DNA of 28,233 bases, from positions 1 to 28,233 of IMG/VR virus record IMGVR_UViG_3300031950_000011. One strand, 5' to 3'. How positions within the stretch are numbered: the first letter of the stretch is position 1; each line of letters begins with the position of its first letter. This document shows positions 15,292 to 23,096 of this stretch, piece after piece. A program made the position numbers and the translations under genes. The notes beneath the pieces are model-generated. The model was not told where the DNA came from. It searched no databases and was given only the letters and a program-made list of their open reading frames with translations. Source of the stretch: a virus.

Positions 15292-17152
15292 TGCCTAGCC
15301 TCTTGAGCCGCTCCTCCTGATACCGCTGGAGTTGACGCATCGACTCAGACTCGTCGGCTAAATCAAAGGCGCAGCGCACCATGACCCCATTGTTTTTCCA
15401 CCACGCTCGCCCAACCTCGGTACGCATCAAGTCAGACAGCCGTGAGACATTGCCCAGCGCGGCCCGCGCCGCGTCAAGCACGCGGTCCGGAATCGGCGCG
15501 TCGAAGCCAAAGAGGGGCCAGGTGTAGTAGCCGTTCTCCGAGCCGACCCCAGCGCGGCCCGTCGCACGCCCCTCCGCCGAGCCTGCCGCGGTCAGCGTAA
15601 TCCGCTCCAGTCCCGCTTTGCGGGCCGATTCGACCATGCCCAGGAATGTTTTGATCCCAAAACCATTACCAATCTTTGAATAAAATTGGTCAATCTCCAA
15701 TCGTTTATTTTTCAGCTGGCAGCGCAGTGTCAGTCGGTCATCGTCGGTCAGCGCCTGGATCTGGTCGTCGATGTCGTCGTGGTAGACGACTGCGATACGT
15801 CCGCGCGGGATGCCGCAGATATCGAGCGCCTGGTCGAGCGTGATCGGGCGGCCCGTGACGCGCTGGATGATCGCTTCGATGCCCCGCTTGGCGGTGTCGT
15901 AGCCCTCGGTATTGGCGTAATAAGTCCGCTCGTCGGTCCGGATGCGGACGGCGCGTCCGTTACGCTCGTCGTAGGGCTCACCGGGGACGCGCGGTAGCTC
16001 CGGCTGGCGGAGCCGCGGATCGACCCGGAATGTCTGCGCCGTGCGTACCGCATCTACGACAGCCGAAACGGTGCTGGGCGCGCCGGTATCGCCCGTGGCC
16101 AGCCCACCGACCGTCTCGCGGGCACCACTGACCGTGTCCGCGACCTGCCGCCCTAGGTCGAACAGGTCAGCGACCGTCACGGATTCGCCGGCCTGGATGC
16201 GACCGATCGTCTGGCGCGCCGTCCCGACCACCTGGCTCACGTCGCCGGCGAGATCGACCACATCGGCGACCGAGGAAACGACCTGACGCGCGTCAGGCTT
16301 TGGCTCCGGTGCGGGCGCGGGCGAGGGGACGGAGGCAAGCGCAGGGACGGGGCCGACCGCGTAGCTGCGGGGGACGAGTACGGCCACGACGGTACAGGTG
16401 CAGTTAGGGTGCGCCGGCGGGTGCCGGATGATCGAGTAGGTCGGGTGGTCGCCGATTTGGCCAAAGACACCGCCCAGCGGAATTTCCGGCATCGACCGCT
16501 GGATATCCATGCAGACCTCGCACGCACCCGCTGAGAGTAGCCAGCGCCAGCCGTAGACCACGCCGGACGCCTCGCCTGCGAGCACGAGGCCCTGATTGCT
16601 CGCCCGCATCGCCTCGGTCCGGGCAATTGTCCGAGCGCGTGACCGAGAGGCGTGGTCGAAGATCGCCTCGACCCGCTTCGTCAGCCGTGCGATTGCTTCG
16701 CCGCGCTGCATGCCAGTGGACATCTCCTGGCGCAGGGCCGCTAGCGCCTCGTCAAGCTGGCGTGATGTTGTCGCATTGGTCGTCGCGCTGAAGTCGTAGG
16801 CGGCGCGCTCGGCGGCCTGAATGACATGCTCATTGGTCACCCGCTGGATGGGTCGAGTCCCGACCGCAGCGGCCAGCCGGCGTTCCCCAGAGCGGATGAT
16901 CTCAGTCAGGACGGGCATTGCGCGGCGGGCCAAATCGGGCGTGTCCGCCTCGACTGAGGGTGGGGGGGCTGCCCCCTTGCTGATCGCTCGCTCACCGCGT
17001 GCCAGCTGGCGGAGATAGCGCCGCCACACACGGCGCTGACGCAGAAATGTCTCCTCCAGGATCGCACGCAACGCCGGCCCCGTCGGGAGCCGGTAGGTAT
17101 TCGGCTCACCGTGCCCGCGAGGCCGGGCGGCTTTGCACACGTGGCTAGGCAT
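15284..17152 (-). CDS. MuF-like minor head protein with C-terminal GNAT-like extension
   Basis: The 622-residue product from ATG 17152 has a SPP1 gp7/Mu gpF core. RARTIARTEAMRASNQGLVL (about residues 172-191) is followed by CEVC (211-214) and HPNCTCT (248-254), the Cys/His cluster of this family. It then has a Pro-rich linker (about 275-290), a helical Val/Asp-rich region, and from about residue 400 a separate domain. That domain contains VVYHDDIDDQIQAL, EIDQFYSKIGNGFGIKTFLGMVESARKAGLERITL and NGYYTWPLFGFDAP, which resembles a degenerate GNAT acetyltransferase fold (GxGxG-like loop then helix). MuF proteins with variable C-terminal domains, some toxic, are known in temperate phages. The start overlaps the portal stop by eight bases. 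The core is firm; the tail domain identity is inference. Confidence 0.85.
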   Translation of the reverse strand: MPSHVCKAARPRGHGEPNTYRLPTGPALRAILEETFLRQRRVWRRYLRQLARGERAISKGAAPPPSVEADTPDLARRAMPVLTEIIRSGERRLAAAVGTRPIQRVTNEHVIQAAERAAYDFSATTNATTSRQLDEALAALRQEMSTGMQRGEAIARLTKRVEAIFDHASRSRARTIARTEAMRASNQGLVLAGEASGVVYGWRWLLSAGACEVCMDIQRSMPEIPLGGVFGQIGDHPTYSIIRHPPAHPNCTCTVVAVLVPRSYAVGPVPALASVPSPAPAPEPKPDARQVVSSVADVVDLAGDVSQVVGTARQTIGRIQAGESVTVADLFDLGRQVADTVSGARETVGGLATGDTGAPSTVSAVVDAVRTAQTFRVDPRLRQPELPRVPGEPYDERNGRAVRIRTDERTYYANTEGYDTAKRGIEAIIQRVTGRPITLDQALDICGIPRGRIAVVYHDDIDDQIQALTDDDRLTLRCQLKNKRLEIDQFYSKIGNGFGIKTFLGMVESARKAGLERITLTAAGSAEGRATGRAGVGSENGYYTWPLFGFDAPIPDRVLDAARAALGNVSRLSDLMRTEVGRAWWKNNGVMVRCAFDLADESESMRQLQRYQEERLKRLGNG

Positions 17153-18569
17153 CCACATCGATATCGATGTCAGGCTCATCGGCGGGCATCGCATAGGGGT
17201 CGCTGAGCGGCGGCGACGGGTCGACCAGCCGACTGAGCGGCTCACGCTGGGAGGGTACGAGCAGCTCGTCAGCTCCGGCGACCGGGCTCCAGCCCTCCTC
17301 TGTGCGCACTTCGTTGATGCTGAGCACGCCGTGATCGAGCCACATGCCGTAGACTCGCGCCCTCGTCTCGGCGTCGTCCGGCACCGGGTCGTCAAAGGCA
17401 AAAAACAGACGCTCGTCATAGCGTGCCGCGAGCCCGCGCGTCAGCGCCGCGTCGATCCGCCGGCAGCGGGGACGGATCGCCAGCCGACCATGCGCGACGT
17501 GCGCAGCCTCCGCATTGGCCCGATTCACATCTTTGGATTCGAGTAGAGCAATCGGCACCTGAAAAGCATTGCAGATTTCGACTTTGGCGCTGCGCCGAAT
17601 GTCCAAATCAGCCATGTCGCGCGGGGGGAATGCGAGCGGCGTGACGCTGAGCGCGCCGCGAGCGACGAGCGGGCGACCTGACGCGCTGCGGCCGAATCGC
17701 TGGACAAGTGACGCCTCGATCCGCCGGGCCTCCTCTTCGCCCAGCGGCATCGCAGCATCCGCGGGCGTAATCAGGTAGTCCGGGCGTGCCCGATTGGTCA
17801 CGATTGCCTGTTCATAGGCCAAATATTCATCGTGGATCAGAACTGACTCCCACGCGGCCCGAAATGGCGACCACGGCCGCAGGTAGGGATCGGTCAGGGC
17901 GCGCATCCGAATGACGATGAGCTCGTCGGCGGTGTAGGTGCGTGTGATGCGGTCGCCGACATAGTCGTAGCGTGCGACGCGGGTCAGTGCGGGATCATCG
18001 CGGGTGTCGAGGTCGCGTGTCGGTGTCACCTGATGCGACGGCAGAACCCAGAGCCGATCCGCGGGCAGCATCACCGCGACGCCTGTCTGACCGGATTGCT
18101 CGGGCCAGAGATAGGTGACGCCTGAAATATCGAGGTAGAGCGAAATAAGCTCAATGAGGGCGCATCGGTCCAGGTCGGCGCAGGGGTGATCCAGTAGGTC
18201 AAGCAGCGGGTGCTCGGTGATCTCGTCCACGGCCTCCGCGCCTGCGACGCGCTTTGTGATATCAGGCCGGGTCGCGCTCCAGGCGGCCTTCGTGCGCCGG
18301 CTAACGGGCCGATGCGGCACGCGAGGCCGCTTCTGGCCGGCGGAGGTCGTCGCATACAGGCGAAGCGGTGTTGATGCGATCGCCTGAGCGTTGAGCTGGG
18401 CGCACGTGTAGGCGATGTTTGTACAGCGTCGCACGAGGTCCGCAATCGTTGGCTCGCGGCGCAAGCCAAACAGGTCCACGAGGCCGGCGGATCGGTAGCT
18501 GGCGGTATCATGAGGCCTGCCGCGGAGGCTGGCTTTGATGTCGCGCCACCAGTCGGTCAGACGTCCCAT
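17145..18569 (-). CDS. Phage portal protein (HK97/lambda-like)
   Basis: This 474-residue protein forms the dodecameric portal ring. Family features include an N-terminal helix (MGRLTDWWRDIKASLRG), the LVRRCTNIAYTCAQLNAQAIASTPLRLY segment, HPLLDLLDHPC, and the typical 'ellGnaYlw...g' region seen as LYLDISGVTYLWPEQ. The C-terminal half holds MADLDIRRSAKVEICNAFQVPIALLESKDVNRANAEAAH, matching 'I...fgVPp.llg' of the portal family. The start at ATG 18569 overlaps the terminase stop by 13 bases. A His/Arg-rich insertion (KRPRVPHRPVSRRTKAAW) is unusual and may reflect adaptation. Confidence 0.9.
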   Translation of the reverse strand: MGRLTDWWRDIKASLRGRPHDTASYRSAGLVDLFGLRREPTIADLVRRCTNIAYTCAQLNAQAIASTPLRLYATTSAGQKRPRVPHRPVSRRTKAAWSATRPDITKRVAGAEAVDEITEHPLLDLLDHPCADLDRCALIELISLYLDISGVTYLWPEQSGQTGVAVMLPADRLWVLPSHQVTPTRDLDTRDDPALTRVARYDYVGDRITRTYTADELIVIRMRALTDPYLRPWSPFRAAWESVLIHDEYLAYEQAIVTNRARPDYLITPADAAMPLGEEEARRIEASLVQRFGRSASGRPLVARGALSVTPLAFPPRDMADLDIRRSAKVEICNAFQVPIALLESKDVNRANAEAAHVAHGRLAIRPRCRRIDAALTRGLAARYDERLFFAFDDPVPDDAETRARVYGMWLDHGVLSINEVRTEEGWSPVAGADELLVPSQREPLSRLVDPSPPLSDPYAMPADEPDIDIDVDA

Positions 18570-20035
18570 GCGTCGATCCAGTCGTACTCGGGCGGCGGGG
18601 GTGCATCTACCGGCGGAGGTGATGCGGCGGCCTCGCTGAGCGGCGGCGGCGATGCGGCAGCGGTCAGAGAGGGAGTGTGGTCGATACCCAGCATCCGATC
18701 CAGGCCGACACAGAGGTAGCGCAGCGCGTCGAGGGCGTGGTCCTCGCACGCGACCGGCTCCTCGGCGCGTGCTCCCGTGCTGCCCTGCGGGTAGACGTAG
18801 TTTGCCGCCTCCTCGATGAGCGGGCCAAGGTCGCCGCGGATTTTGAGTTTGTTTGCGGCTAGCCGCTGGGACACGCGTCCGATACCCTCCATGCGCGGGC
18901 GCGCGCCGAGGTGAGTGCAGGGCACCACGGGCAGGTCAGCACGCCGGCACTCCGCGATCGACTCGGGCCGCGACGGGTCCGCCCACCACTGACGGCAGTC
19001 GGACCACGGCGGCTGGCGCAGCGCCTCGATATGCTCAGGGATCAGCCGGTGGCTTGCGTAGCGGCACGCATCGACCCAGAGCACGCCGTCGCCGTCGAGT
19101 ACGCCAGACACGGCGGCAAAGGGGTTGTGGTAGCCCCAGTCGATACCGCCGTAGCGTGGCAGCGTCGGATCGAGGGCTGGCCATGCGTCCGGCTCGACGA
19201 TGGCGCGGCGAAAGTCGGGGTAGACGAGCCCCTCCTGCGTTACGTCCCAGTCACCCTCGAGTAGCCGCGCCCTCTCGACCGGGGGCAGCGCCCTCAGCGT
19301 GGCGAGATACTCCGGGTTCGACGCCAGCAGCGCGCGATTGTCATAGATTGACGCCCTAATGAATGTCACGGATTTTCCAGGCTGACCGTCCTCGTCGCGC
19401 CAGTCGGGCTCGACCCAGGTGATCTGGCCGTCGATGCGCGTCATGTAGCGCAGCGCACCGGGCGGCGTCGGATAGAGCGGGTGCCGACGATCGACCCACG
19501 GACCGAGCAGCGCCCGCACCCAGCCGGGGTGCGGATTGCACGTCGCCCTTACGTAGGGCATGACGCCGCATGTCGAGCGCGACCGCGAAATGATCGTAAA
19601 AAATTGTCGATCGGTAAAGTGTGTGAGCTCATCAAAGGCAATCAGCGGCACTTCGGTGCCCTGCCACGCTTCCGCCGATCGCTCATGGATCAAGTGTCGG
19701 AACGTGATTTTTGCGCCTGACGGAAATCGCCACGTCAGCAGGCCGCGCACACCCTCTGCACCCGGAATCTGGCCGTAGATGCGCTCGGAGGCGTCCCAGA
19801 GGCCTCCTTCATTGGTGATTTGCGGCGACTCGCGACGAAACACGACCGCGCCAAAGCGGGGGTTGTTGATGTGGCGCAAACACTCGAGCAGCAGTGCATA
19901 CGTTTTGCCGCCGCCGGCTGCGCCGCCGTAGACGGCGATATCCGCGGCCGACGCCAAAAACGCCTCCTGCGGCCCCGGCTGCGGTCTGATGACGCGCCTA
20001 CTTGTTTTCGTCGCCGTCGTCATCGCCGTCGTCAT
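18557..20035 (-). CDS. terL: Terminase large subunit
   Basis: This protein of about 492 residues packages DNA. The ATPase domain has a Walker A loop GGAAGGGKT (residues about 37-45) and Walker B LIAFDELTHF (about 131-140), with the family coupling region 'RATCNPHPGW' (C motif). The RNase H-like nuclease domain begins GIDWGYHNPFAAV (catalytic Asp about 299), with further acidic residues in WADPSRPE and EDHALDALRY near the end. The C-terminal about 40 residues are Pro- and Ala-rich (SPPPVDAPPPPEYDW). The gene overlaps the small terminase stop; ATG at 20035 or 20023 are both possible and neither has a clear ribosome binding site. Nuclease and ATPase motifs look intact. Confidence 0.95.
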   Translation of the reverse strand: MTTAMTTATKTSRRVIRPQPGPQEAFLASAADIAVYGGAAGGGKTYALLLECLRHINNPRFGAVVFRRESPQITNEGGLWDASERIYGQIPGAEGVRGLLTWRFPSGAKITFRHLIHERSAEAWQGTEVPLIAFDELTHFTDRQFFTIISRSRSTCGVMPYVRATCNPHPGWVRALLGPWVDRRHPLYPTPPGALRYMTRIDGQITWVEPDWRDEDGQPGKSVTFIRASIYDNRALLASNPEYLATLRALPPVERARLLEGDWDVTQEGLVYPDFRRAIVEPDAWPALDPTLPRYGGIDWGYHNPFAAVSGVLDGDGVLWVDACRYASHRLIPEHIEALRQPPWSDCRQWWADPSRPESIAECRRADLPVVPCTHLGARPRMEGIGRVSQRLAANKLKIRGDLGPLIEEAANYVYPQGSTGARAEEPVACEDHALDALRYLCVGLDRMLGIDHTPSLTAAASPPPLSEAAASPPPVDAPPPPEYDWIDAWDV

Positions 20036-20408
20036 CGTCGTCGCGTGCAATCTTGACCTGCCGGCCATTCGCCGGCAGGTAAACACGCACACAATCATCC
20101 TGAGCGCGCTCCTCGTACTCTCGATTCTCGCGGTAGAGTTCGGGGAGTAGCACTTTTAGTAGAAAAATTCGCAAAACATTATGTCTTGGGTCGGGATCGA
20201 GCGCGTTGCGATACGCCACGTCCTCGATTGCACCGGCGCGGCGGTCGAGCGAGCGCTGGATCGCCTCCTCCAGCCGGGGCTCGGTGCGCCGCCAGACCCA
20301 TGCCGTCTTGCGCCCGACGCCTGCCTGACGACAGGCGTCGGAGATGGACGAGCCGCTATCGAGCAGCCGCACCAGCGTGGCGACTTTTTGCTTGCGGTTG
20401 TGGGTCAT
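19998..20408 (-). CDS. terS: Terminase small subunit
   Basis: This 136-residue protein recognises the packaging site. It opens with an HTH: KQKVATLVRLLDSGSSISDACRQAGVGRKTAWVWRR, typical of small terminases, then a helical oligomerisation region (LEEAIQRSLDRRAGAIEDVAYRNAL). The end is extremely acidic (RDDDDDGDDDGDENK) and is encoded by GAC/GAT repeats that also carry the start of the large subunit in another frame. It lies directly before the large subunit and its ATG overlaps the upstream stop as ATGA. Confidence 0.88.
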   Translation of the reverse strand: MTHNRKQKVATLVRLLDSGSSISDACRQAGVGRKTAWVWRRTEPRLEEAIQRSLDRRAGAIEDVAYRNALDPDPRHNVLRIFLLKVLLPELYRENREYEERAQDDCVRVYLPANGRQVKIARDDDDDGDDDGDENK

Positions 20409-20788
20409 TCGGCGAACTCAAGCACCGTGACCAGCCAGACGGGGATATCCTGATCGCCGCCGGGGTGAACGGGTGGCGCGGCGAGGATGGTCACTTCGGT
20501 TTCGCCCGCCTCGACCAGCTCAGACACGACCGGTGCGGCGAAATCGAGATACTGGCGCGGATCGAGCGACAGGTCGGGAGCGGCGGCGGATGTGTGGATG
20601 TAGATGAGCTCGGGGCGGAGGATGTCGGGGCCATCCTCGATCGAGAGGCGGCACCGGATGCCACCGTCGGCTTGCTCCGCCGCGAGAAACGCCACCACGG
20701 CGTCCCGCTTGGGCGGCTTGGGTCCAGGAATCGGGTGCAGCGAAACGTAGCTGGATTGCAGCGTAGGCCCGAAGACGTAACGGGGCAT
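20405..20788 (-). CDS. Hypothetical protein upstream of terminase
   Basis: This 127-residue protein (MPRYVFGPTLQSSYVSLHPIPGP) is not recognised. It has mixed strands and helices (DAVVAFLAAEQADGGIRCRLSIEDGPDIL, YLDFAAPVVSELVEAGETEVTILA). I chose ATG 20788 because CTAGGAG lies ten bases upstream; a longer in-frame start at 20890 has no such site. It overlaps the small terminase ATG as ATGA, so it is expressed with the packaging genes. A minor virion or packaging-accessory role is possible. Confidence 0.6.
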   Translation of the reverse strand: MPRYVFGPTLQSSYVSLHPIPGPKPPKRDAVVAFLAAEQADGGIRCRLSIEDGPDILRPELIYIHTSAAAPDLSLDPRQYLDFAAPVVSELVEAGETEVTILAAPPVHPGGDQDIPVWLVTVLEFAE

Positions 20789-20904
20789 AGATAGGTCGCT
20801 CCTAGGTGGGTGGGGAGGTGACGGCGCGTCGGACGCGCCAAATAAAACGGCGGATGGGCCCCCAGCCGCGCGCCTTGAGTCGGCGGCCACAGGTCGGGCA
20901 CCGG

Positions 20905-21180
20905 TCAGGGTGCGGCGATGGGGTCGGTGGGCGGTGCGGCGGGCTGACTTTTGGATTCCGCCTCGACAATCGCCCGAACGCGGCGCTCGCGGTCCAGTTC
21001 CTCGCGCACGCGCAACAGCTCACGCGCGAGAATGCTCAGGCGTTGCTCGGGCGAATGAGCCGCTGCCGTGCGGGCCTGCGCGCGACGGCGAGGCCAGCTC
21101 CGGCGGCGGTAGAGGACGCCGAGGCCCGCACCGGCGGCGAATGCCAGCGCGGCGGTCGCGAGGACATCATGGCTCAGCAT
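20905..21180 (-). CDS. Small membrane protein with coiled coil (spanin/holin-like shape)
   Basis: This 91-residue protein has one N-terminal membrane segment (VLATAALAFAAGAGLGVLY, about residues 6-24), a positively charged stretch just after it (RRRSWPRRRAQAR), and a helical coiled-coil region (EQRLSILARELLRVREELDRERRVRAIVEAES). That topology (membrane anchor plus charged coil) is like i-spanins and other lysis accessories, but no specific family is recognised. It overlaps the preceding gene's stop by 14 bases. Downstream, between its stop and 20788, a +1 frame encodes HPDRCPTCGRRLKARG with no start codon of its own; CCC TGA at its stop is a possible +1 slip site. Confidence 0.6.
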   Translation of the reverse strand: MLSHDVLATAALAFAAGAGLGVLYRRRSWPRRRAQARTAAAHSPEQRLSILARELLRVREELDRERRVRAIVEAESKSQPAAPPTDPIAAP

Positions 21181-21826
21181 CGGATGTCTCCTCGATTGAC
21201 TCTTCAGGCGATGACTCGCTTGCGCCCATGAGCAACAGGCCTAGGATGACGGCGACGAGCGCAATCAGCGCGAGGCTCAGCGCGCGGGCGGTTAGGTTAG
21301 GGGCAGGTGTCGGAGCCGGCGTGGGCGGCGCGGGTACGGGCGGCTCAGGGGCCGGGCGGCGGCGGCGCATCCGATCCCACTCCTCCGGCGTCGTCGGCCC
21401 GTTGCCCTCGGCGTCGGACGCGCCCCCCTCTTTGACTCGCATTGACTCGACGGCGGCCTGATGAACGCGCGCCGTGTCTACGCCGTAGCTCGTCACACGC
21501 ATGTCTTGGGCCGGGTGCGCCTCGACGTATCGGCGGAACTCATTCACGTCTTTGAATCGCTTGTCTAGCCAGTCTACCGACTGCCAGGTGTGGATGCCGG
21601 CGGCGTCCTCGATGACGCGCATCCCACGTCCACCCTGATTGATTGCCAGCCGCCACTGATTCGGCTGACGCGGCGACGTTCCGGGCGGGTGGGGGTAAAA
21701 TCGATGTACGTTACCCTCGATATCGGTACGGACGTAGGCCCCCGGATAGCCGGGGATAGGACGCCAGTCGTGCGGGCCAGCGGCCTGCGCGACGCAGCAG
21801 GCCAGCGCGACGAGATGGGGCAGCAC
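21167..21826 (-). CDS. Secreted or membrane-anchored protein with C-terminal TM
   Basis: From a GTG at 21826, preceded by AGGAGG at seven bases, the 219-residue product begins MLPHLVALACCVAQAAGPHDW, a short hydrophobic signal-like segment ending in AQA-AGP (or an atypical lipobox ending in Cys). The middle (GNVHRFYPHPPGTS, NQGGRGMRVIEDAAGIHTWQSVDWLDKRFKDVNEFRRYVEAHPAQDMR) is unrecognised. A Pro-rich linker (PAPEPPVPAPPTPAPTPAP) leads to a strong membrane segment (LSLALIALVAVILGLLLMG) and a Glu/Ser-rich tail. The layout (signal, periplasmic domain, proline linker, C-terminal anchor) is the same as in the preceding gene. Confidence 0.65.
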   Translation of the reverse strand: MLPHLVALACCVAQAAGPHDWRPIPGYPGAYVRTDIEGNVHRFYPHPPGTSPRQPNQWRLAINQGGRGMRVIEDAAGIHTWQSVDWLDKRFKDVNEFRRYVEAHPAQDMRVTSYGVDTARVHQAAVESMRVKEGGASDAEGNGPTTPEEWDRMRRRRPAPEPPVPAPPTPAPTPAPNLTARALSLALIALVAVILGLLLMGASESSPEESIEETSDAEP

Positions 21827-21837
21827 GAGGGGACCTC

Positions 21838-22650
21838 CTAGTAAGTGCGGTAGGCCAACAGGGCGACCACGAGCGAGAGTGAGGCGACGACCAGGGCGAT
21901 GACAGCGATGACATCCGTCGGAGTAGGCGGCGATGCGGGGCCAGGGTTTGGCGCAGGCGCAGGGGCGGGCTCCGGCTCCGGCTCTGGCTCCGGCACGCCG
22001 CGCGTCGAGAGGATCGCGGTCATCCAGGTCCGCCCGACGGGCGAGCCGATTGTCGCACGCCGCCAGTACTCCGGCGCGGGCAGTAGCACGGCCTCGCGCG
22101 GGAAATTGTTGTCCACCACCACACACCAGCCGTCGTCATACGGGCCGACATGTGCGACGGAAACCATGTGCGCGATCGGCTGACCGTAGCGCCGGCCCCA
22201 GCCGTAGGTGGTACCCAGGGGGACACCCAGCTCATTCCAGCGCCGCAGCGTCTCGTAGTCGGCGCTGGGGTCCTGCACCCAGATCACGCCCGGATGCCGG
22301 GCGACGACCTCGCGCATCTGATCGCGGTATTTCTCGGGCCAGTGCCCGCCGGGCCGCGCGGAGGAGATGCGCCGGATCGTCTCCGCGACATCGGTCGATC
22401 CCAGCACGATCGCATTATTCGCGGTGGACGCCATGACACAGCAGCCTGCGCCGTCGGTGCCGGCCCAGTTTTTTAGGGTCCGCGACAAATCAAATGTCGC
22501 GTGAGCAGGCGTTCCGTCAGGCAGGTCGGTCGTAGGCCGGGCAATCTCCACGTCGTAGGGTGGTCGAGACTGCGCGACGACCGGCAACGCGGGCGCGACC
22601 GTCGCGGCGGCGACGAGAGCCAATCGGGCAAGTGTGCGCGTCACGGACAT
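21838..22650 (-). CDS. Secreted, C-terminally anchored cysteine-peptidase-like protein
   Basis: This 270-residue protein has a signal peptide (residues 1-27, ending VVAQS), then a domain with the order expected of papain-fold enzymes: TDGAGCCVMAS (Cys 70/71 as nucleophile), IAHMVSVAHV (His 161 in HMV), and VVVDNNFP (Asp 180/Asn 181). A PEPEPEPEPAPAPAPNPGP linker (about residues 220-240) is followed by a membrane segment (VIAVIALVVASLSLVVALLAY) at the C-terminus. I recall similar Cys/His/DNN proteins from Planctomycetota, but have no search to confirm. The catalytic residues appear present, so an active envelope protease or amidase is plausible. It follows a 50-aa hydrophobic protein by three bases. 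Confidence 0.7.
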   Translation of the reverse strand: MSVTRTLARLALVAAATVAPALPVVAQSRPPYDVEIARPTTDLPDGTPAHATFDLSRTLKNWAGTDGAGCCVMASTANNAIVLGSTDVAETIRRISSARPGGHWPEKYRDQMREVVARHPGVIWVQDPSADYETLRRWNELGVPLGTTYGWGRRYGQPIAHMVSVAHVGPYDDGWCVVVDNNFPREAVLLPAPEYWRRATIGSPVGRTWMTAILSTRGVPEPEPEPEPAPAPAPNPGPASPPTPTDVIAVIALVVASLSLVVALLAYRTY

Positions 22651-22653
22651 CGG

Positions 22654-22806
22654 TCAGACCCGGTTCCGGATATCGGCGAGAATAGCGCAGATCCGCACGA
22701 GCAGCGCGACCTGCGCGACGGCCAGTGCGAGCGACCAGCCGACGAGGGCGAGCAGGGAGCCGAGCGAATCGGCGACGGCGGCGGCGAGGGCAAGCAGGTC
22801 ACGCAT
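22654..22806 (-). CDS. 50-aa hydrophobic membrane protein (holin candidate)
   Basis: From ATG 22806 (eight-base overlap with the preceding stop) the 50-residue product is nearly all hydrophobic: LLALAAAVADSLGSLLALVGWSLALAVAQVALLVRICAILADI, enough for one long or two short membrane helices, and ends in IRNRV. In this block of secreted proteins a small membrane protein is the best holin candidate, but no holin family signature is visible. Confidence 0.55.
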   Translation of the reverse strand: MRDLLALAAAVADSLGSLLALVGWSLALAVAQVALLVRICAILADIRNRV

Positions 22807-23095
22807 CGGGCGGGTACTCCCGGGCGAGGATCGTATCGACGGCGGTCGTGCCTTGCGGTGCCGCGGGCGGCGAGGGTGGAGCGTGTGGTGGCGCGGGGCG
22901 GGCACCCATGACGCGACCGGCAGAGGCGGTTCCAGCGGCAGAGTGGGCGGCGGCGGCGGCAGAGTGTGTGACAGGTGTCAGACCAGCCAAGCGATCGAGC
23001 CGGTCGAGAATCTCTGGCGGCGGGGCAACGCAGTCGGGCAGCTCGACCTCGATCGTGACGTGGTCGCGGCCCACGCGGATGACGCGATAAATCAT
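22799..23095 (-). CDS. Hypothetical protein with Ala/Pro-rich tail
   Basis: This 98-residue protein starts MIYRVIRVGRDHVTIEVELPDCVAPPPEILDRLDRLAGL, one base after the preceding stop. A short beta strand pair (YRVIRV, VTIEVEL) and a helix are followed by a low-complexity tail of Ala, Pro and Gly (SAAAAAHSAAGTASAGRV, APPHAPPSPPAAPQG). No function is recognised. It is translated between the metalloprotease-like protein and the hydrophobic protein. Confidence 0.5.
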   Translation of the reverse strand: MIYRVIRVGRDHVTIEVELPDCVAPPPEILDRLDRLAGLTPVTHSAAAAAHSAAGTASAGRVMGARPAPPHAPPSPPAAPQGTTAVDTILAREYPPDA

Positions 23096-23096
23096 C

